Part shown: in pieces, positions 45,162 through 53,400 of the stretch
Layout of the letters: the number at the start of each line of letters is the position of its first letter
Numbering within the stretch: the first letter of the stretch is position 1
Source: Parasphaerochaeta coccoides DSM 17374
Lineage (GTDB): Bacteria > Spirochaetota > Spirochaetia > Sphaerochaetales > Sphaerochaetaceae
Direction of reading: 5' to 3'
Length of the DNA stretch: 64,000 nt
Assembly (NCBI RefSeq): GCF_000208385.1
Contig: NC_015436.1
Coordinates: 1,240,001 to 1,304,000, forward strand
Translations under genes and position numbers: made by a program
The notes under the pieces: generated by a model
What the model was told of the DNA's origin: nothing
Databases searched by the model: none
What the model saw: the letters and a program-made list of their open reading frames with translations, nothing else

Positions 45162-46649
45162 TTACAGAGCAGCAAGATAGTCGTTGATCGCCTTCGCTGC
45201 CTTGCGTCCCTGCCCCATGGCCAGAATGACCGTCGCGGCGCCGAGGACGATATCTCCTCCGGCGAAGACACCCTTCATGCTGGTCTGGCAGGTTTCTTCG
45301 TCAACGATGAAGTTGCCCCACTTGTTTACCTCAATCTCAGGAGTAGTCTGCTTAATCAGAGGATTGGACGAGTTTCCGATTGAAACGACAACGGAATCGA
45401 AGTCATATATCTTCTCGCTTCCCTGAATTTCCACGGGACGGCGGCGACCGGAAGCATCCGGTTCCCCCAGCTCGCAGGTAATCAGCTTGACGCCAGCTAC
45501 CTTGCCCTTCTCATCTCCTACAATCTCGACAGGAGCATGGAGCATCAGGAACTTAATCCCTTCCTCCTTGGCATGGTGAACTTCTTCCTTACGGGCTGGC
45601 ATTTCTTCTTCTGTGCGGCGATATACTATGTAGACCTCATCCGCACCCAGACGTTTGGCTGTACGGGCGGCATCCATGGCGACGTTTCCACCACCGAAGA
45701 CCGCGACCTTCTTGGAATGAAACAGTGGAGTCTGAGCATTCTCATGGTCATATGCCTTCATCAGGTTACTGCGTGTCAGGTATTCGTTGGCGCTGAAGAC
45801 ACCGACCAGGTTCTCTCCGGGTATTCCCATGAACCGGGGCAATCCTGCTCCGCTGCCGACGAACACGGCGTCAAAGCCATCGACATCCATCAGGTCGTGT
45901 ATCTTGCGCGTCCGTCCGACCAGGAAGTCAAGCTCGATGTCCACCCCCATGGCAGTCAGGTTGTCCAGTTCCTTCTGGACAATCGCCTTGGGAAGACGAA
46001 ATTCAGGAATACCGTACACCAGTACTCCTCCTGCCTTGTGAAGGGCTTCAAACATGACGACCTCATGGCCTGCCCTGCGTACATCGGCCGCCGCGGTGAC
46101 TCCGGCAGGACCGCTGCCGACAATCGCGACTTTCTTTCCGGTCGCCGGAGCAATTTCCATGGCCGGCTCGGCATTGTTCTCCCGTGCCCAATCAGCACAG
46201 AATCTCTCAATCCGTCCAATGGCGACTGCCTGGTCAATGTCTTTCTTGGCTTTTCCGACTGTGCAGGTCAACTGGCACTGGACTTCCTGCGGGCATACGC
46301 GACCGCAGATGGAAGGCAGAAGGCTGCTGTCCTTCAAGATGGAAATGGCCGAGGCAAAGTCGCCGGCAGCGGCTTTTGCAATGAAACCCGGTATGTCTAT
46401 GCTCACCGGGCATCCTTGGACACAAGGACGGTTCTTGCACTGAAGACAGCGCAAGGCTTCAACCCTGACCTGGTTTTCCGTATAACCGATGGCGACTTCT
46501 TCCATGTTGCAGACGCGGACCGCAGGGTCCTGGGCGGGCATTTCCTGCGCGGGAATACCCATCCTTTCTTTCATGGTGATGGTATCATAAGAAAACTTAC
46601 CCAGGATTTCCTTTGCCTGGACATCTAACTGTTCACGTGTCTGGTGCAT
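45162..46649 (-). CDS. nfnB: NADH-dependent ferredoxin:NADP oxidoreductase, large subunit (GltD/GltA-like)
   Basis: The ~495-residue flavoprotein has two N-terminal 4Fe-4S sites (LRCLQCKNRPCVQGCPVSIDI and SICGRVCPQEVQCQLTC). An FAD-binding Rossmann motif (KKVAIVGSGPAGVTAAADV) and an NADPH-binding one (KKVAVFGGGNVAMDAARTA) follow. Alone it resembles the small subunit of glutamate synthase, but the FNR-like gene directly upstream and the missing gltB point to the electron-bifurcating transhydrogenase NfnAB, which exchanges electrons between NADH, NADPH and ferredoxin. GGGAGG precedes the double ATG; the second ATG (46649) is better spaced than the first (46652). Confidence 0.9.
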   Translation of the reverse strand: MHQTREQLDVQAKEILGKFSYDTITMKERMGIPAQEMPAQDPAVRVCNMEEVAIGYTENQVRVEALRCLQCKNRPCVQGCPVSIDIPGFIAKAAAGDFASAISILKDSSLLPSICGRVCPQEVQCQLTCTVGKAKKDIDQAVAIGRIERFCADWARENNAEPAMEIAPATGKKVAIVGSGPAGVTAAADVRRAGHEVVMFEALHKAGGVLVYGIPEFRLPKAIVQKELDNLTAMGVDIELDFLVGRTRKIHDLMDVDGFDAVFVGSGAGLPRFMGIPGENLVGVFSANEYLTRSNLMKAYDHENAQTPLFHSKKVAVFGGGNVAMDAARTAKRLGADEVYIVYRRTEEEMPARKEEVHHAKEEGIKFLMLHAPVEIVGDEKGKVAGVKLITCELGEPDASGRRRPVEIQGSEKIYDFDSVVVSIGNSSNPLIKQTTPEIEVNKWGNFIVDEETCQTSMKGVFAGGDIVLGAATVILAMGQGRKAAKAINDYLAAL

Positions 46650-46670
46650 CATATCCTCCCTTTTTCCAGC

Positions 46671-47504
46671 CTACTTGTTCAAACCCACGCGGCAGCGGTG
46701 ATCGGCTTCCTGCTCCTGGGCGCGATATGTGCCGAGACGAAGCATCATGTTGTCCCAGTCAACCAGATGTCCGTCGAAATCAGGTCCGTCAACACAGACA
46801 AACTTCGTCTCGTCTCCAACATTGACGCGGCATCCGCCGCACATCCCTGTTCCATCAATCATGATTGTATTGAGAGATACAAGAGTATGTACGTTGAACG
46901 GCCTGGTGGTCGCGGCGCAGAATTTCATCATTATGGGAGGTCCCATGGCTATTGCCAAATCGGGCTTCCATGTTTCACATGCCTCCTTGAGAGGCTCGGT
47001 GACCAAGGCTTTCTTGCCATAGGAACCGTCATCGGTGACGATGGTAAGGTCGGGATCAATGACGCGAAGCTCTTTTTCCATGACAATCAGCTCTTTGCTA
47101 CGGGCGCCAATAACAATCTTCACTTCATTGCCGATGGCTTTGAGAGCCTGTACGACGGGATGCAGCGGAGCAACGCCGATTCCACCACCGACTCCTATGA
47201 CTTTTCCATATTTCTTTATGGGCGTGGGATGTCCCAGAGGTCCCAGAACGTTGGCAACATATTCACCGACATTGAGGTTGACAAGGCGAAGCGTCGTCAC
47301 TCCCACTGCCTGGATGATAAGGGAAATGGTCCCTTTTTCGGCATCGGCATCAGCGATGGTCAGGGGAATACGTTCGCCGAAATCCCCTCCCAGCTGGACG
47401 ATGATGAACTGTCCCGGCTTCCTCTCTCGCGCTATGAGAGGAGCCTCAAGCACCATGCTGAACACATTTTGTGACAACTGCTTCTTGTACAGAATCTTAT
47501 TCAT
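46671..47504 (-). CDS. nfnA: NADH-dependent ferredoxin:NADP oxidoreductase, small subunit (FNR-like)
   Basis: The 277-residue FAD/NAD(P) reductase has the FAD site ERIPLTIADADAEKG, the nucleotide-binding GVGGGIGVAPLHPVVQAL, and a C-terminal 2Fe-2S cysteine cluster (GTGMCGGCRVNVG..FVCVDGP). It is the partner of the GltD-like protein encoded 21 bases downstream. The start at 47504 is supported by AGGGAG 7 bases upstream; the frame is open beyond it but without a site. The pair gives a fermentative anaerobe a way to make NADPH from NADH and reduced ferredoxin. Confidence 0.9.
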   Translation of the reverse strand: MNKILYKKQLSQNVFSMVLEAPLIARERKPGQFIIVQLGGDFGERIPLTIADADAEKGTISLIIQAVGVTTLRLVNLNVGEYVANVLGPLGHPTPIKKYGKVIGVGGGIGVAPLHPVVQALKAIGNEVKIVIGARSKELIVMEKELRVIDPDLTIVTDDGSYGKKALVTEPLKEACETWKPDLAIAMGPPIMMKFCAATTRPFNVHTLVSLNTIMIDGTGMCGGCRVNVGDETKFVCVDGPDFDGHLVDWDNMMLRLGTYRAQEQEADHRCRVGLNK

Positions 47505-47872
47505 GACAACTCCCTGTTTTTCAAATCGGCATGTCCGGAGAAGATTGCGCAACATTGACCGACAGATGGAAAACGTTGCATGCCCGCATCCCTGACAAAC
47601 AGCTTAACTATAACCATATTGAGAATAAAATCAATATTTTTCAAGGGAATAGGGGTATTATGGAGACAATTCATCAGGAAAGCGTCGCAAAAAAACAAGA
47701 TGCTCATGACTCTGTTTTTTTATGGGAAATAATGTGAATGAAAGAATATTATTGCACATTCAAACCATATGATAACGCCACATCCCCCATGGCATACCCA
47801 TGACATAAAAAAAGAGTACCGGCTCGCGCCGATACTCCCTGCCAGAAACTATTTTATGACCACGCCCGGACA
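47505..47872. other. nfnA upstream region and hsp20 3' region, no gene seen
   Basis: AT-rich. It holds a weak dyad ATTGA-N8-TCAAT at about 47619 that could be part of nfnA control, and the hsp20 terminator listed separately. Short open frames here lack ribosome binding sites. Confidence 0.5.
47807..47837 (-). terminator. Rho-independent terminator of hsp20
   Basis: Minus strand: GAGTATCGGC, loop GCGA, GCCGGTACTC (10-bp stem, one G-T pair), then TTTTTTTATG. Confidence 0.9.
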
Positions 47873-48319
47873 TCAAGCAATCTTGACATCAATTTTCCTG
47901 GGTTTTGCGACCTCGCTCTTGGGAATCGTCAAGACAAGTATCCCCTTTCGAAACTGTGCGCTGATATTCTCCTCGTCAACATTCTCAGGAAGGGTGAAAC
48001 TGCGATCAAAGAAACGTTCCTGTCTTTCACGAATCAGATACTTGTTTTCTTCCTTCTGTTCGTCAGCCTTGCCTTCCACAACATGAGAGCTGATGCGGAG
48101 CACATGATTCTCGACATTGACGGAAATATTCTTCTCGTCCATTCCCGGCAGCTCGGCTTCCAGGACATACGCATCATCCTTTTCAGCAATGTCAACAGCT
48201 GGCAACGATGCGGAGAGGACGTCACTTCCCCATCCGTCGTTCCAGAACGAATCAAAGATGGAGTCAAAACCTCTCAGGACGTTCACTGGGTGATTGTTTC
48301 TTGTAACTAAGTATTTCAT
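47873..48319 (-). CDS. Small heat shock protein, Hsp20/alpha-crystallin family
   Basis: A 148-residue holdase chaperone that keeps unfolded proteins from aggregating. The alpha-crystallin domain spans LPAVDIAEKDDAYVLEAELPGM to GILVLTIPKSE; the C-terminal tail KPRKIDVKI supplies the I-x-I/V-like anchoring motif. GGAGG precedes the ATG by 7 bases. No CIRCE element is visible; instead a textbook sigma-54 promoter lies about 90 bases upstream. Confidence 0.93.
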   Translation of the reverse strand: MKYLVTRNNHPVNVLRGFDSIFDSFWNDGWGSDVLSASLPAVDIAEKDDAYVLEAELPGMDEKNISVNVENHVLRISSHVVEGKADEQKEENKYLIRERQERFFDRSFTLPENVDEENISAQFRKGILVLTIPKSEVAKPRKIDVKIA

Positions 48320-48409
48320 GATGTACCTCCTGCGATACTATTTCATTTTTGTTTTCAGTTTTTGTTTTCAATTCATTCCATCGGACTCATCGACCGACGC
48401 ACATATACT

Positions 48410-48426
48410 TGCAAGAGGCGTGCCAA
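48410..48426 (-). promoter_or_regulatory. Sigma-54 promoter upstream of hsp20
   Basis: Minus strand 48426-48410 reads TTGGCACGCCTCTTGCA, matching the consensus TGGCACG-N4-TTGCW at every position, with the required GG-N10-GC spacing. Transcription should start about 12 bases downstream of the GC, giving an ~80-base leader. The nearest gene on the minus strand is hsp20. Confidence 0.75.
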
Positions 48427-48541
48427 TTTCCGATACATTCATTCAATCATGGATGTAAGTATTTATACTTTATATAATTATTTTAGTTTTATATTTTTTG
48501 GGAAGACAATCATCCGTGCGGAAATACATATAAATAAGGAA

Positions 48542-48577
48542 GAAAAAGAGCTGTTGGGTCAAAATGCCCTCCAGCTC
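48542..48577 (-). terminator. Terminator of the AraC-family gene
   Basis: Minus strand: GAGCTG..GGG, loop, CCC..CAGCTC followed by TTTTTC; about 70 bases after the stop codon. Confidence 0.7.
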
Positions 48578-48595
48578 TGTAAACCTCGTCTTTGA

Positions 48596-48612
48596 TGTAT
48601 CATTTTGATACA
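48596..48612. promoter_or_regulatory. Perfect dyad TGTATCA-TTT-TGATACA, possible enhancer site
   Basis: A 7-3-7 perfect palindrome roughly 190-210 bases upstream of the predicted hsp20 start, within the range where sigma-54 activators bind. It lies between the araC stop and its terminator, so it could instead be an mRNA structure. Confidence 0.4.
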
Positions 48613-48646
48613 ATGTCGTGCGGCAAAATGACCCAATTTGTTCCAA

Positions 48647-49450
48647 TTACGCTATTCTGACGTTGTTTTTTGCCTGGGCTCCGGCATATTCACGTCTGAA
48701 TACCAAAGGAGTGACTCCTGTGGTCTTCTTGAATACCCGGTTGAAATAGCTCTGGTCGTTGAACCCTACAGTCAGTGCAATATCAAGCAGGTGAAGATTC
48801 GTCTCCGCCAGAAGAATCTTGCTCCGGGTGATGCGCAAGGCATTGGCATAGTCGGAGAACGTAATCCCCGTTTCCTTGCGGAATATGCGGCAAAGATAAG
48901 ACTTGCTCAGAGAAAGTTCCTCGGAAGCAGTTTCCAGCGTCGCATTGATGGTGAGATTCTGCTCAAGATAGGCAATTGCCCGCCGTACATGGTGGCCGTA
49001 GGAGGAAACATCTGTTTTTTCATCCGTTGAACCTAACAGATTTGCCCGTGCCAAATTCTGAAGGAGTCCGACCAAGTGCTCAATCACAGAAACCGGCGTT
49101 TCCTGGAAAGAACCGTCCATGGTACGTCCCGGCCAAAAGGCGAAAGCTCCCAGTTCCGGCATACGGGGATCAATCTTGCATACGATGAAGGAGACTTCAC
49201 CGCACCGCATGTCCCGCGGTCCCTGAACATTTGCGCACGAACCTATATAATAAGAGCTGCGTTCCTTATTTTGATCCAGCTTCTCCATGACGCTGCTGAT
49301 GGACTGTGTCCTGACCGGACAACGGACGGCATGTTCCGTTCCGTCAAGTCCGAACTGGCCGAGTATCCTGCCGACAGGATCGAATGCCTGGACTGAAAGC
49401 AAAGTGCAGGCATGAAATTCTTCAAGCGTCCTCTGCAAATAATCGGACAT
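48647..49450 (-). CDS. AraC-family transcriptional regulator with N-terminal sensor domain
   Basis: The ~267-residue product has a C-terminal AraC domain with both helix-turn-helix units (TLETASEELSLSKSYLCRIF and LLDIALTVGFNDQSYFNRVFKKTTGVTP). The N-terminal ~150 residues contain several cysteines (HACTLL, RCPVRTQ, GSCANV, MRCGE) and resemble PocR-type ligand sensors. The start at 49450 is set by GGAGG 6 bases upstream. It is divergent from an iron-siderophore transporter operon, so regulation of that operon in response to its ligand or iron is the natural inference. Confidence 0.88.
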   Translation of the reverse strand: MSDYLQRTLEEFHACTLLSVQAFDPVGRILGQFGLDGTEHAVRCPVRTQSISSVMEKLDQNKERSSYYIGSCANVQGPRDMRCGEVSFIVCKIDPRMPELGAFAFWPGRTMDGSFQETPVSVIEHLVGLLQNLARANLLGSTDEKTDVSSYGHHVRRAIAYLEQNLTINATLETASEELSLSKSYLCRIFRKETGITFSDYANALRITRSKILLAETNLHLLDIALTVGFNDQSYFNRVFKKTTGVTPLVFRREYAGAQAKNNVRIA

Positions 49451-49557
49451 ATATACCTCCATAGGTCTCCATGGCACGAAAAGTTCAATACTTTTCCATT
49501 TTGTCCAAGAGAGTGCAAGCCCCAAGCTCTGTCTCTTGATAATGTATCAGCTAGTTT

Positions 49558-49585
49558 CATAAAGTTAACAAATACTAACTTTATG
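49558..49585. promoter_or_regulatory. Operator-like 10-8-10 inverted repeat in front of the iron operon
   Basis: CATAAAGTTA (49558-49567), 8 bases, TAACTTTATG (49576-49585): a perfect dyad. A candidate promoter TTGATA (49536-49541)-16-CATAAA has its -10 box in the left arm, so a bound regulator would block transcription. It could be the site of the divergent AraC protein or of an iron-dependent DtxR/Fur-type repressor. Confidence 0.65.
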
Positions 49586-49654
49586 GAAAAAGAGTATCGC
49601 TACCGGACAGTCATTGTCAAGAATCGCACTATCATTGTCCTGTAAGGAGAAAAA

Positions 49655-50623
49655 ATGTCCCGACGCTTCCCCCGGAGTCTCTTAGTAGCACTGACCTTGT
49701 TGCTCTGTGGGATTTCTTTGATTATCGGGGCTCACGAATTTTCAATTTCAGGACTTTTTACCGGAACTGACTCTTCCCTCTTTCTGCTTGCTGTCAGCAG
49801 GTTCCCCCGTACCGCATCAGTCTTTGTATCCGGTGTCAGCCTTGCTGTCGCAGGCGCCTTGATGCAAATTGTCGCGTCAAACAAATTCATCGGACCCGGC
49901 ACGGCCTCTACATCACAGTGGGCACAGCTAGGACTTCTCGCCGCCTTGCTGTCCATGCCTGATGCTGACCCCATGGTGAAGATGGTGATTGCTTTCATCT
50001 TCTCCTTCTTTGGGACAATGATCTTCCTTAAATTCATTGCCAGGCTTGCTCCCAAGGATCCTGTCATGGTTCCCCTAATCGGCATCATGCTGGGGAATGT
50101 CGTCGGAGCGGTGACCATGTTCATCGCCTATCGGGCAGATATCGTACAGAACCTGACGTCATGGATGCAGGGTGACTTCTCCATGGTAATCCGTGGTCGT
50201 TATGAGCTTCTCTACATCAGCCTTCCCTTCCTCATCCTTGCCACTGTCAAGGCCAACGACCTGACCATCGCGTCTATGGGAAAGGACATGGCTACCAACC
50301 TCGGCGTATCCTACGCAGCGACTGTAGGCATAGGACTCCTGATTTTATCAGTATCCGTAGCCTCGGTCATCGTTACGGTCGGTTCCATTCCCTTCATCGG
50401 CATCATCGTCCCTAATCTGGTGCGCATTGGTAAAGGCGACGACTTGAAGCGCAGCCTTCCGGACATCTGCATGGTCGGAGGCACCTTCCTTCTTGTCTGT
50501 GACATCATTGGTCGGTTGGTCATCTATCCGTTCGAAATTCCTGTCGGAGTCACAGCAAGCATAGCTGGCGCAGTGCTGTTCCTGGCCATGCTCATCAGGG
50601 AGAGAAAACATGGCAAAGCGTAA
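49655..50623 (+). CDS. Siderophore ABC transporter permease (FecCD family, CeuB/FatD-like)
   Basis: The 322-residue permease has about nine transmembrane segments. It shows SRFPRTASVFVSGVSLAVAGALMQ, ASNKFIGPGTASTSQWAQLG and PFIGIIVPNLVRI. The NKF-x-x-P-x-T-A phrase is typical of the CeuB/FatD branch that imports ferric catecholate-type siderophores. A ribosome binding site AAGGAG lies 6-7 bases before the ATG. It is the first gene of a four-gene operon and overlaps the next by 14 bases. Confidence 0.9.
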   Translation: MSRRFPRSLLVALTLLLCGISLIIGAHEFSISGLFTGTDSSLFLLAVSRFPRTASVFVSGVSLAVAGALMQIVASNKFIGPGTASTSQWAQLGLLAALLSMPDADPMVKMVIAFIFSFFGTMIFLKFIARLAPKDPVMVPLIGIMLGNVVGAVTMFIAYRADIVQNLTSWMQGDFSMVIRGRYELLYISLPFLILATVKANDLTIASMGKDMATNLGVSYAATVGIGLLILSVSVASVIVTVGSIPFIGIIVPNLVRIGKGDDLKRSLPDICMVGGTFLLVCDIIGRLVIYPFEIPVGVTASIAGAVLFLAMLIRERKHGKA

Positions 50624-51572
50624 CGCTACCTTGATTCACGCTATCCTGATTCCCAGCCTGCTAATGATTACTACACTCCTGGTCTTCCTTCTCTGGGGAA
50701 TCAGTCCCGATGCCTGGGGTTTTATACTCCCCCGCAGGGCGGTCAAACTTGCCGCCATCTGCATTGTGGGAGCTTCTACCGCAGTAGCCACCCTTGTCTT
50801 CCAGACGGTGAACGGAAACAAGATACTTACTCCGTCCGTCATGGGTCTGGATAGTCTGTATCTGTTTCTTCAGACTTTCGTCGTATTCTTCTTCGGCAGT
50901 CATACCCTGGCCATGATGAGCGACAACGTGGATTTCCTTATTTCCGTCATCCTGATGGGCGGAGCGGGCATGCTCCTCTACGCCTTTTCGTTCAGAGGGG
51001 AAAACTCCACCTTGTTGCATACCGTCCTGACCGGCATAATTCTCGGCTTCTTGTTCAACGGGCTGGCGACTTTCATGCAGGTGTTAATCGATCCTAACGA
51101 ATTTTTGGTCGTCCAAGCCCGTCTTGTCGCTTCTTTCAACCAAGTGAACACAGCACTTCTCGGCCTGTCGGCAATCATCCTTACCATCTGTCTCATTTAC
51201 ATCCTGAGGAAATCCGATGTCCTGGATGTCATGGCGTTGGGAAGGGATGTAGCGAAAAACCTGGGGGTCGAGTTTGAGAAGGAAGCTCGCGCATTCATGT
51301 TCCTCATCGCCATCATGGTGGCGGTCTCCACTGCCTTGGTAGGTCCTGTCGCTTTCTTCGGGTTGTTGGTAGTCAGTCTTGCCCGGCACATATCCGGCAC
51401 ATACAAACATGCGGTAAATGCTTCTCTGGCGTCCATCTTGGCTATCATTGCCCTGGTCGGGGGACAGTTCATGGTAGAACGGCTCTTTCTCTTTAGCGTT
51501 CCCATCAGTGTCATCATCAATTTTGCCGGAGGTCTCTATTTCCTCCGCCTGTTGCTCAAGGAGGGTCTATGA
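50610..51572 (+). CDS. Siderophore ABC transporter permease (FecCD family, CeuC/FatC-like)
   Basis: The 320-residue second permease carries RRAVKLAAICIVGASTAVATLVFQTV, NGNKILTPSVMGLDSLYLFLQT and VGPVAFFGLLVVSLARHI. The FQT-x-NGN-K-ILTPS-x-MGLDSLY phrase identifies the CeuC/FatC partner. It overlaps the ATPase gene by 4 bases. Confidence 0.9.
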   Translation: MAKRNATLIHAILIPSLLMITTLLVFLLWGISPDAWGFILPRRAVKLAAICIVGASTAVATLVFQTVNGNKILTPSVMGLDSLYLFLQTFVVFFFGSHTLAMMSDNVDFLISVILMGGAGMLLYAFSFRGENSTLLHTVLTGIILGFLFNGLATFMQVLIDPNEFLVVQARLVASFNQVNTALLGLSAIILTICLIYILRKSDVLDVMALGRDVAKNLGVEFEKEARAFMFLIAIMVAVSTALVGPVAFFGLLVVSLARHISGTYKHAVNASLASILAIIALVGGQFMVERLFLFSVPISVIINFAGGLYFLRLLLKEGL

Positions 51573-52327
51573 TAACAACTAGGAACGTATCCAAGTCATA
51601 TGGGGCGAGGTCGATCCTCGCCGATGTTGATATCACGGTCCTCCGTGGAGGTCTCACCGCGCTCGTCGGTCCCAACGGAGCTGGCAAGAGTACCCTGCTT
51701 TCCATCATTGGCAGGCTCATATCCGCGGGGGACGGGGTGATTTCCATTGACGGAAAGTCGTTGGCAGACTATTCGACACACGACCTTTCTACGACTCTTT
51801 CAACCTTACGGCAGTCCAATCATAGCAATGTCCGGCTCTCCGTGCAGCAACTGGTTGAATTTGGCCGCCATCCCTACTCCCGTTCCCGTCTGACATCCCA
51901 TGACCAGGAAATCGTGAAGGCAGCCATTAGGCAGGCGGGAATGGAAAGTTTCGCCGACCGGTACATTGACCAGCTTTCCGGCGGAGAAAGACAGAGGGCG
52001 TACATAGCCATGATTCTGGCACAGGATACTCCGTATGTATTGCTCGACGAGCCACTGAACAACCTTGACATGAAACATGCGACCCAGATCATGCGGGTAC
52101 TGCGGCGGATGGCGGACAAATCCGGAAAGACGGTTGTCGTGGTGCTTCACGACATCAACTTTGCCGCGTCATGGGCGGATCGCATCATTGCGCTCAAGGA
52201 TGGAAAAGTCCTGTATTCAGGGAGCGTCGATGAAGTAATTTCACCCGGACCGCTGAAGGACATCTTTGACCTGGACATCACCGTCACACAGGTGAATGGT
52301 CGTAAGGTGTGTCTTTATTATTCATGA
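51569..52327 (+). CDS. Siderophore ABC transporter ATPase (FecE/CeuD-like)
   Basis: The 252-residue ABC ATPase has Walker A VGPNGAGKSTLLSIIGRL, the Q loop STLRQSNHSNVRLSVQQLVEFGRHPYSRSR typical of iron-siderophore ATPases, signature LSGGERQRAYIAMIL and Walker B VLLDEPLNNLD. It is coupled to the second permease by ATGA overlap, and 49 bases precede the binding-protein gene. Confidence 0.92.
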   Translation: MITTRNVSKSYGARSILADVDITVLRGGLTALVGPNGAGKSTLLSIIGRLISAGDGVISIDGKSLADYSTHDLSTTLSTLRQSNHSNVRLSVQQLVEFGRHPYSRSRLTSHDQEIVKAAIRQAGMESFADRYIDQLSGGERQRAYIAMILAQDTPYVLLDEPLNNLDMKHATQIMRVLRRMADKSGKTVVVVLHDINFAASWADRIIALKDGKVLYSGSVDEVISPGPLKDIFDLDITVTQVNGRKVCLYYS

Positions 52328-52376
52328 GAAAGTCGTTTCCGTAGGGAGACGGATATATGCTATCAGGAGGTTCATC

Positions 52377-53339
52377 ATGACCATGAAGCACATAAGGAAG
52401 GCGGCTCTGCTCGCCATTTTACTTGTACTGGGCACTGCTCTGCTCTTTGCCCAAGGAACAAAGGAACAGTCTCCCGCTGCCACAGCGGTACAGTCTGTCA
52501 CCATTGACAACGGGCAGGGAGCGCAGGTTACCGTGCCGGTGAATCCCGCGAGGGTCGTTGTCCTGGACTTTGGCGCACTTGATATCCTTGACTATGCGGG
52601 AATCCCCGTCGTTGGTATTGGTGTCGGAGGACAGCTGCCCTCCACCTTGTCGGCGTACAAGGACATTCCGGTCATTGGGAGTCTGCATGAGCCGGATTTT
52701 GAGAAGGTTTATGCCCTGAAGCCAGATTTGATCATTGTGGGAGGTCGCGCGGCAGGTGCCATCCCTGAGCTGAACAAGATTGCTCCGACCATTTTGAATG
52801 TGATGCCCCAGGCGAACTATGTGGTCACTTTGGCTGAAAACATCGACCGTTTGTCGACTATCTTCCCGGAGAAGTCCGCTGTGCTTCATGACGCGTTGGA
52901 TGAAATCACTTCACGTGTCGCTGTTGTCAGGAAAGCTGTGCAGTCCAAGGGGTATGATGGTCTGGTGGTCATGGCCAATGATGGGAAGCTCAGTACTTTT
53001 GGCGCTGGTTCCCGTTTTGCCATAGCTTATGATGATTTCGGCTTCATTCCGTCCGACAGCAAGGTGGAAGCGTCTACCCACGGGCAGAGTTCTTCCTTTG
53101 AGTATGTCGCCCAAGTGAATCCTTCGTTCCTCTTTGTCATTGACCGCAGCGCGGCAATAGCCTCACCGGGAGCTGGTGGAGCGGCGGCTTTGTTGGATAA
53201 TCCTCTGGTCACGGGTACAGCTGCTGCCCGAAACGGTCGCATCGTCTACCTTGATTCCGTCAACTGGTACTTGGTTTCCGGAGGCATCACCTCCACGCTT
53301 GCCATGGTCGCTGAGTTTGAGGAAGCGGCGGCTTTGTAG
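52377..53339 (+). CDS. Siderophore-binding periplasmic protein (CeuE/FatB/YclQ-like)
   Basis: The 320-residue class III binding protein has NPARVVVLDFGALDILDYAGIPVVGIG, KPDLIIVGGRAAGAIPELNKIAPT and the long central helix. The signal peptide ends ALLFAQGTKE, with no lipobox cysteine. The start at 52377 is set by AGGAGG 6 bases upstream. Being last in the operon is less usual for a binding protein; a terminator follows. Confidence 0.9.
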   Translation: MTMKHIRKAALLAILLVLGTALLFAQGTKEQSPAATAVQSVTIDNGQGAQVTVPVNPARVVVLDFGALDILDYAGIPVVGIGVGGQLPSTLSAYKDIPVIGSLHEPDFEKVYALKPDLIIVGGRAAGAIPELNKIAPTILNVMPQANYVVTLAENIDRLSTIFPEKSAVLHDALDEITSRVAVVRKAVQSKGYDGLVVMANDGKLSTFGAGSRFAIAYDDFGFIPSDSKVEASTHGQSSSFEYVAQVNPSFLFVIDRSAAIASPGAGGAAALLDNPLVTGTAAARNGRIVYLDSVNWYLVSGGITSTLAMVAEFEEAAAL

Positions 53340-53364
53340 GAAAAAAAGGGTTTCTATTTTCGTC

Positions 53365-53400
53365 AAACACCGGGTTTCGCATCAGAAATCCGGTGTTTTT
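53365..53400 (+). terminator. Rho-independent terminator of the siderophore operon
   Basis: Stem AACACCGGGTTTC / GAAATCCGGTGTT with one G-T pair, 6-base loop, then a run of T residues. Confidence 0.9.

Noticed and set aside
45162-46649. Glutamate synthase small subunit (gltD)
   Set aside because: No large subunit gene nearby and the immediate partner is an FNR-like flavoprotein, which fits NfnAB better.
48320-48646. CIRCE or ROSE-type heat shock element for hsp20
   Set aside because: No TTAGCACTC-N9-GAGTGCTAA-like sequence and no clear thermometer hairpin over the ribosome binding site were seen; the sigma-54 promoter is the better explanation.
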